8,601 bases of DNA, from contig CAZOPF010000166.1 of assembly GCA_964581605.1 (NCBI GenBank), positions 1-8,601 on the forward strand. The letters are read 5' to 3'. Position numbers and translations under genes: made by a program. The notes beneath the pieces are model-generated. The model made no database searches. It was given only the letters and a program-made list of their open reading frames with translations, and had not been told where the DNA came from. Origin of the DNA: CAADGU01 sp964581605. Its GTDB lineage: Bacteria > Chloroflexota > Anaerolineae > Promineifilales > Promineifilaceae. Numbering within the stretch: the stretch's first letter is position 1; each line of letters begins with the position of its first letter. Of the stretch, positions 5,547 to 8,601 are shown one piece after another.

Positions 5547-6251
5547 ATGAAGACGCAAAAAGTAGCGATTATCACGGCCGCCGGGCGGGGTATGGGGGCG
5601 GCGTGTGCGCGGGAATTGGCGGCGCAGGGGTATGCGGTGGCGCTGATGTCGCCCTCTGGCAGTGCGGTGGTGTTAGCCGAAGAATTGGGTGGGTGGGGAA
5701 TGGCCGGGTCGGTGACGAAACCGGCCGATTTGGCATGTTTGGTGAGGGAGACGGTGGAACGGTACGGCCGGGTAGACGCCCTTATCAACAATACCGGCCA
5801 CCCGCCCAAAGGGGATTTGCTTGACATAAGTGATGAAGGTTGGCACACTGGGCTGGAAATGCTGTTGCTCAACGTGGTACGTATGGCCCGGCTGGTGACC
5901 CCCCTCATGCAGCAGCAGGGTGGTGGGGCGATTGTCAATATCTCCACCTTTGCCGCCTTCGAGCCATCGCTGGCTTTCCCCGTTTCCTCGTCGCTGCGGG
6001 CGGCGCTGGGCAGCTTTGCCAAACTCTATGCCGACCGTTACGCCGCCGACGGCATCCGCATGAATAATTTGCTGCCCGGTTACATTGAAAGCTACCCCAT
6101 TGGCGAAGAAACCCGGCAAAAAATCCCCATGCAGCGTTCCGGCACGGTCACGGAAATTGCCCAAACAGCCGCCTTTCTGCTTTCGGATGCAGCCGGTTAC
6201 ATTACCGGGCAAAACATTCGGGTGGATGGGGGAATAACGAGGGGTGTGTGA
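5547..6251 (+). CDS. Short-chain dehydrogenase/reductase family protein, atypical active site
   Basis: This 234-residue protein has the classical SDR Rossmann fold. The cofactor loop TAAGRGMG (10-17) is TGxxxGxG-like. NNTG (81-84) replaces NNAG, and N109 of the catalytic tetrad is present. LLPGYIES (175-182) and the C-terminal YITGQNIRVDGGIT (218-231) are standard. The catalytic triad is not. Where Ser, Tyr and Lys are expected, the protein has Thr134, Ser147 and Arg151. The spacing is preserved (13 residues from 134 to 147, four more to 151), so the alignment is unambiguous. From memory, a subset of SDR proteins has a similar xSxxLRAxL segment, so this may be a recognised divergent subfamily rather than a local accident. 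Substrate is unknown. A weak GGGG stretch precedes the ATG. It is the last plus-strand gene before the convergent terminator region. Confidence 0.85.
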   Translation: MKTQKVAIITAAGRGMGAACARELAAQGYAVALMSPSGSAVVLAEELGGWGMAGSVTKPADLACLVRETVERYGRVDALINNTGHPPKGDLLDISDEGWHTGLEMLLLNVVRMARLVTPLMQQQGGGAIVNISTFAAFEPSLAFPVSSSLRAALGSFAKLYADRYAADGIRMNNLLPGYIESYPIGEETRQKIPMQRSGTVTEIAQTAAFLLSDAAGYITGQNIRVDGGITRGV

Positions 6252-6263
6252 CGGCCGTAAAAT

Positions 6264-6297
6264 CGTGATGCGTGACTGAGAAGGGTCACGCATCACG
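6264..6297. terminator. Perfect 13-bp inverted repeat between convergent genes
   Basis: CGTGATGCGTGAC (6264-6276) and GTCACGCATCACG (6285-6297) are exact reverse complements around an eight-base loop. The element lies between the SDR stop at 6251 and the stop of the convergent DUF308 gene at 6314. That position suits a terminator used from both sides, though neither strand has a strong T tract. It uses the same GTGATGCGT word as 857-883, and related words continue to about 6318, across the DUF308 stop codon. Confidence 0.65.
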
Positions 6298-6313
6298 TAT
6301 CAGGCATCAGGTA

Positions 6314-6856
6314 TCACGTTCGCTGGCGGAAGGCTTGCACAATCATCATAATGCCGCCAATCACACCCCAAACGGCCGCGACCCAGATAAAGGTCAACCC
6401 CATGCCAGGCATAGAGTAATTCCCTATCAAAATAAAGCCGAAGACCAGGGCAATGACGCCCAAAATGCCCATGCCCCAGCCGCCGCCGCGAAAGGCCATA
6501 ATCAAGGCAACGGCCCCCTGAATAACACCCCAGATACCCAATACCAGCACAAAAATCCGGGGCAGGGCTACGGCCGAGGCTACCGGGTACATAAGGATGT
6601 AGCTACCAGCGAGGATACTGATCACCCCCATAATTAACTTCCAGGCCCATGCCGTATGATCCTGAAACATATGCACGATATCCAGAATACCGGTAATGAG
6701 CCAATAAATACCGAGCAGGGTTATCAGCAATAACCAGGCGTCGGCTCGTTTGTCTGGCGACCAGAGCAATACCCCGCCAAAAACGAGTAAGGCGATGCCC
6801 TGGATCAATAACAACCACCAGGGACGTGACTTTGTTTCTACTGCTGTTGCGGTCAT
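6314..6856 (-). CDS. HdeD-like/DUF308 six-helix membrane protein
   Basis: This 180-residue protein has a short polar N-terminus and six hydrophobic helices at about residues 13-32, 40-62, 73-91, 98-122, 128-147 and 152-175. The helices are Gly-rich, with repeated patterns such as GIYWLITGILDI, GIWGVIQGAVAL and AVWGVIGGIMMI. That three-fold helix-pair repeat is typical of DUF308 proteins, whose best-known member is HdeD of the E. coli acid-resistance island. The molecular function of the family is not established. The start is well supported: a strong ribosome site, AAGGAGG on the minus strand (complement of 6866-6872), lies nine bases before the ATG. It stands alone as a minus-strand unit and converges on the SDR gene. 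Its TGA stop lies in a repeat word. Confidence 0.85.
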   Translation of the reverse strand: MTATAVETKSRPWWLLLIQGIALLVFGGVLLWSPDKRADAWLLLITLLGIYWLITGILDIVHMFQDHTAWAWKLIMGVISILAGSYILMYPVASAVALPRIFVLVLGIWGVIQGAVALIMAFRGGGWGMGILGVIALVFGFILIGNYSMPGMGLTFIWVAAVWGVIGGIMMIVQAFRQRT

Positions 6857-6942
6857 AATTATTTGCCTCCTTATCCTTCAGTAGAGTAAATTATTTTTGC
6901 CCGATTGTCTGGCAGCTAAGTGATCGTTTGCAAATAAGTTAG

Positions 6943-7010
6943 TGATTGGGTAATTGGATAATTAAGTAATTGAAGCGGCTAATTACCAAATTACTCAATT
7001 ACATCATTAC
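6943..7010. repeat. Decayed TAATTGGG-word array with inverted arms
   Basis: Variants of TAATTGG read rightward at 6943-6972 and leftward at 6981-7010. They form an imperfect inverted repeat whose innermost pair is GTAATT (6966-6971) and AATTAC (6981-6986). It sits downstream of the broken small membrane gene and upstream of the DUF308 gene on the minus strand. It may end the aminotransferase transcript. Apart from this array and the DUF308 ribosome site, I see nothing recognisable between 6857 and 7102. Confidence 0.6.
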
Positions 7011-7102
7011 TGCACGGTTACTAAGAGATGCCCGATCAACCAGGTTTGCCAACAAGATAAAACCAATTGTATACCAGATATAGCTATTTCCACACCAAAA
7101 AA

Positions 7103-7322
7103 TCAACCTTGTGGGGTAGAACCGGGGAAGTTGGCCGGGAGACGATCCCGATTGGTATATCCGGTACCACCCATACTGGCAATATCCATGACGGCCGCCA
7201 AAACCGGCCGCCAAAGCCAGCCACAGCCAATCCAATCCTTGCAACCCACCAGGGGCTGATGTTTGCAGCATGACATACATCAGCGTGGTAAATGGCGGGA
7301 TGAAAAAGTCCAGATAAGGGAT
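7103..7322 (-). pseudogene. Small two-helix membrane protein gene broken by a 13-bp duplication
   Basis: The minus-strand frame encodes IPYLDFFIPPFTTLMYVML, then APGGLQGLDWLWLALAA, two likely membrane helices. It then shifts frame at a 13-bp tandem duplication (7192-7217). Removing one copy restores a continuous 68-residue protein that goes on VMDIASMGGTGYTNRDRLP and ends at TGA 7103-7105. A hydrophobic hairpin followed by a GGxxYxNRxRxP tail looks like a coherent small membrane protein. The first in-frame ATG is at 7280, inside the first helix. A ribosome site AGGAGA (complement of 7329-7334) lies six bases before an ATC codon (7322), so either a rare start is used or the start is lost too. 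It lies 44 bases after the aminotransferase stop, same strand, and was probably cotranscribed. Without the repair, the frame continues to 6999 with unrelated sequence. A sequencing or assembly error is the alternative. Confidence 0.55.
7192..7217. repeat. 13-bp tandem duplication
   Basis: CGGCCGCCAAAAC (7192-7204) is followed directly by CGGCCGCCAAAGC (7205-7217); 12 of 13 bases match. Thirteen is not a multiple of three, so the second copy shifts the reading frame of the minus-strand gene. Both copies begin with CGGCCG, the core of the octamer that is abundant across the window. Confidence 0.85.
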
Positions 7323-7366
7323 ATGGAATCTCCTGATCTCTCAACCTGCCAGTCTCATCATCTCCG

Positions 7367-8512
7367 CTATCGCCCCAAAATCTCCCGTAGGGCCGCCAGC
7401 AACAAGGTCACATTTTCCGGGCGGCTGTTGTGGCCCATCAGGCCAATACGCCACACTTTGCCCGCCAGCGGGCCAAAGCCGCCGGAAATTTCGATGTTGT
7501 AGTCGGTGAGCAGGCGCACGGCCGTGCCCCGTGCATCTATCCCTGCCGGAACCCGCACCGTCGTCAGCGCCGGGATGCGCTGTGCCGGGTTGTCCACATG
7601 GAGGGCCAGGTCTAGCTCTACCAACCCATCCCACAACCGCTCGGCGTTGGCCTGGTGACGCGCCCAGCGGTCGGCCAGCCCTTCTTCCACCACCAGCCGC
7701 AACCCTTCGCGCACGGCATACATGGAATTGATGGGCGCGGTGTGGTGGTAACTGCGCGTTTTGCCGTCCCAATACTGGCTGAGGGTGGTCATGTCCAGAT
7801 ACCAGTTGGGCACTTTGGTATGACGGCCGTGCAGCTTCGCCAGTGCCCGTTCCCCCAATGTGAACGGGGAGGCGCCGGGCGGGCAGCTTAGCCCCTTTTG
7901 GGAGCAGGAATAGGCCGCATCCACACCCCATTCATCCAGGAAAATCGGCGTCGTGCCCAGGCTGGTGACGGTATCAATCAGCAGCAAGCAGTTGTGGGCG
8001 CGGCACAAATCGCCTATGCCGTCCATTGGTTGCAACGCGCCGGTAGAGGTTTCGGCGTGTACCAGGGCCAGCAAGGCGGGGCGGTGTGTTTCTACGGCCG
8101 TGCGAATTTCATCCAGTGTGAAAACCTCGCCCCAGGGTTTATCCATCCGGTGCACATCTGCACCGTAGCGCGAAGCCATCTCCACCAGCCGCTCGCCAAA
8201 GTAACCAATGACACCCACCAACACCACATCACCCGGCTCCACCAGGTTGGCGACGGCCGCTTCCATGGCCGCGCTGCCGGTGCCACTGACAGGCAAGGTG
8301 AATTGGTTATTGGTTTGCCAGGCGTAACGCAACATTTCTTGAATGTCATTCATCACCTGGATGAAGGCGGGGTCTAAATGGCCTACCGGGGGCATGGCAA
8401 TCGCCTGCAAAACACGCGGATGGGCATTGGAAGGGCCAGGGCCCAGCAGCAAACGGGGCGGCATATTCAGTTGCGGGGCAAAAAAACGATGGGTTTCGTT
8501 GACGGGGGGCAT
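7367..8512 (-). CDS. Class V aminotransferase, alanine/serine-glyoxylate transaminase type
   Basis: This 381-residue PLP enzyme belongs to the AGXT/serine-glyoxylate/PucG-like group, which transfers an amino group to glyoxylate from alanine, serine or ureidoglycine. The N-terminal LLLGPGPSNAHPRVL (21-35) is the family signature. SGTGSAAMEA (76-85) forms the phosphate-binding part, D180 in LLLIDTVTSLG should contact the pyridine nitrogen, and SCSQKGLSCPPG (202-213) carries the Schiff-base lysine K206. HHTAPINSMYAVREGLR (256-272) is conserved, and R355 in WRIGLMGH should bind the substrate carboxylate. All key residues are present and the length is typical, so it should be active. The donor cannot be told, as no photorespiratory, serine-cycle or allantoin gene is adjacent. 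AAGGAG (complement of 8525-8530) precedes the ATG by 12 bases, rather long. An in-frame ATG lies 16 codons later but has no better site. A candidate promoter lies at 8555-8583. Confidence 0.93.
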   Translation of the reverse strand: MPPVNETHRFFAPQLNMPPRLLLGPGPSNAHPRVLQAIAMPPVGHLDPAFIQVMNDIQEMLRYAWQTNNQFTLPVSGTGSAAMEAAVANLVEPGDVVLVGVIGYFGERLVEMASRYGADVHRMDKPWGEVFTLDEIRTAVETHRPALLALVHAETSTGALQPMDGIGDLCRAHNCLLLIDTVTSLGTTPIFLDEWGVDAAYSCSQKGLSCPPGASPFTLGERALAKLHGRHTKVPNWYLDMTTLSQYWDGKTRSYHHTAPINSMYAVREGLRLVVEEGLADRWARHQANAERLWDGLVELDLALHVDNPAQRIPALTTVRVPAGIDARGTAVRLLTDYNIEISGGFGPLAGKVWRIGLMGHNSRPENVTLLLAALREILGR

Positions 8513-8554
8513 ATGGGTGGTTTTCTCCTTGAATGATATTGACGCAAGGATGGA

Positions 8555-8583
8555 ATGGTACGCCTGACGGCCGTAATTTTCAA
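8555..8583 (-). promoter_or_regulatory. Candidate promoter of the aminotransferase gene
   Basis: On the minus strand TTGAAA (complement of 8578-8583, 5/6 match to the -35 consensus) is followed after 17 bases by TACCAT (complement of 8555-8560, 4/6 match to -10). The octamer ACGGCCGT (8567-8574) sits in the spacer, as in the proposed hpt promoter. The expected start would give a leader of about 35 bases including the ribosome site. Nothing else is recognised between 8584 and 8601. Confidence 0.35.
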
Positions 8584-8601
8584 GTCAAGTTCACCTGGAA
8601 C

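Larger units (their letters stand above)
286..8574. repeat. Highly iterated palindromic octamer ACGGCCGT, 22 copies
   Basis: Exact copies begin at 286, 1158, 1425, 1728, 1977, 2001, 2358, 2787, 3034, 3198, 3410, 3509, 3804, 4904, 5165, 5317, 5370, 6251, 7518, 7823, 8094 and 8567. At this base composition fewer than one copy is expected. Eighteen lie in genes. Twelve are read as Thr-Ala-Val, five as x-Gly-Arg and one spans Arg-Pro, so the conservation is of the DNA and not of a peptide. Many one-base variants also occur, for example ACGGCCGC and GCGGCCGT. hpt, the SDR and the DUF308 gene have none inside. Confidence 0.9.

Noticed and set aside
6999..7280. Minus-strand frame of 93 codons
   Set aside because: Its first part is the real start of a small membrane protein, but after the 13-bp duplication it runs in the wrong frame. 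The sensible continuation ends at 7103. Annotated as a pseudogene instead.
7898..8377. 159-codon plus-strand frame
   Set aside because: Lies fully opposite the well-supported aminotransferase gene; His/Gln/Gly-rich, typical of a complementary-strand shadow.

Overview
The window is a compact bacterial segment of moderately high GC (roughly mid-50s percent, judged by eye). It most likely comes from a Chloroflexota bacterium of the Anaerolineae/Caldilineae type. That assignment is inference. It rests on the protein style (a GT-C-type membrane protein with a long outward-facing C-terminal beta-rich region, HdeD/DUF308, cupin and CPBP proteins), on mixed use of Shine-Dalgarno and apparently leader-poor starts, and on spacers built from short repeated words. 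No rRNA, tRNA, CRISPR array, insertion sequence or phage gene was seen.

Layout. Positions 1-6251 read on the plus strand: a 34-residue one-helix membrane peptide (81-185), two tandem hairpins (201-246), hypoxanthine phosphoribosyltransferase (313-864), a large polytopic membrane protein of GT-C/DUF2142 type (915-3161), a small cupin (3232-3552) tightly coupled to a CPBP-type membrane protein (3561-4196), a TrmA/RlmD-like RNA methyltransferase homologue (4256-5482) and a short-chain dehydrogenase (5547-6251). Positions 6314-8512 read on the minus strand: a DUF308/HdeD-like membrane protein (6314-6856), a small two-helix membrane protein broken by a 13-bp duplication (7103-7322), and a class V alanine/serine-glyoxylate-type aminotransferase (7367-8512). 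The two blocks converge on a perfect 13-bp inverted repeat at 6264-6297.

The genes do not form one obvious pathway: purine salvage, envelope glycosylation or membrane functions, RNA modification, a redox enzyme and a PLP enzyme sit side by side. The strongest unexplained signals are at DNA level. The palindromic octamer ACGGCCGT occurs 22 times in 8.6 kb, in genes and spacers and in all three reading-frame phases, which looks like a highly iterated palindrome comparable in behaviour to cyanobacterial HIP1. Most intergenic spacers are arrays of a few short words (TAATTGGG, GTGATGCGT, GGCAGGT) that fold into inverted repeats and coincide with stop codons.

At protein level, two enzymes keep their family fold motifs but have replaced the catalytic residues. 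The TrmA-like protein has Ser for the nucleophilic Cys, plus three other changes. The SDR has Thr/Ser/Arg for Ser/Tyr/Lys. These are the best candidates for new biochemistry.
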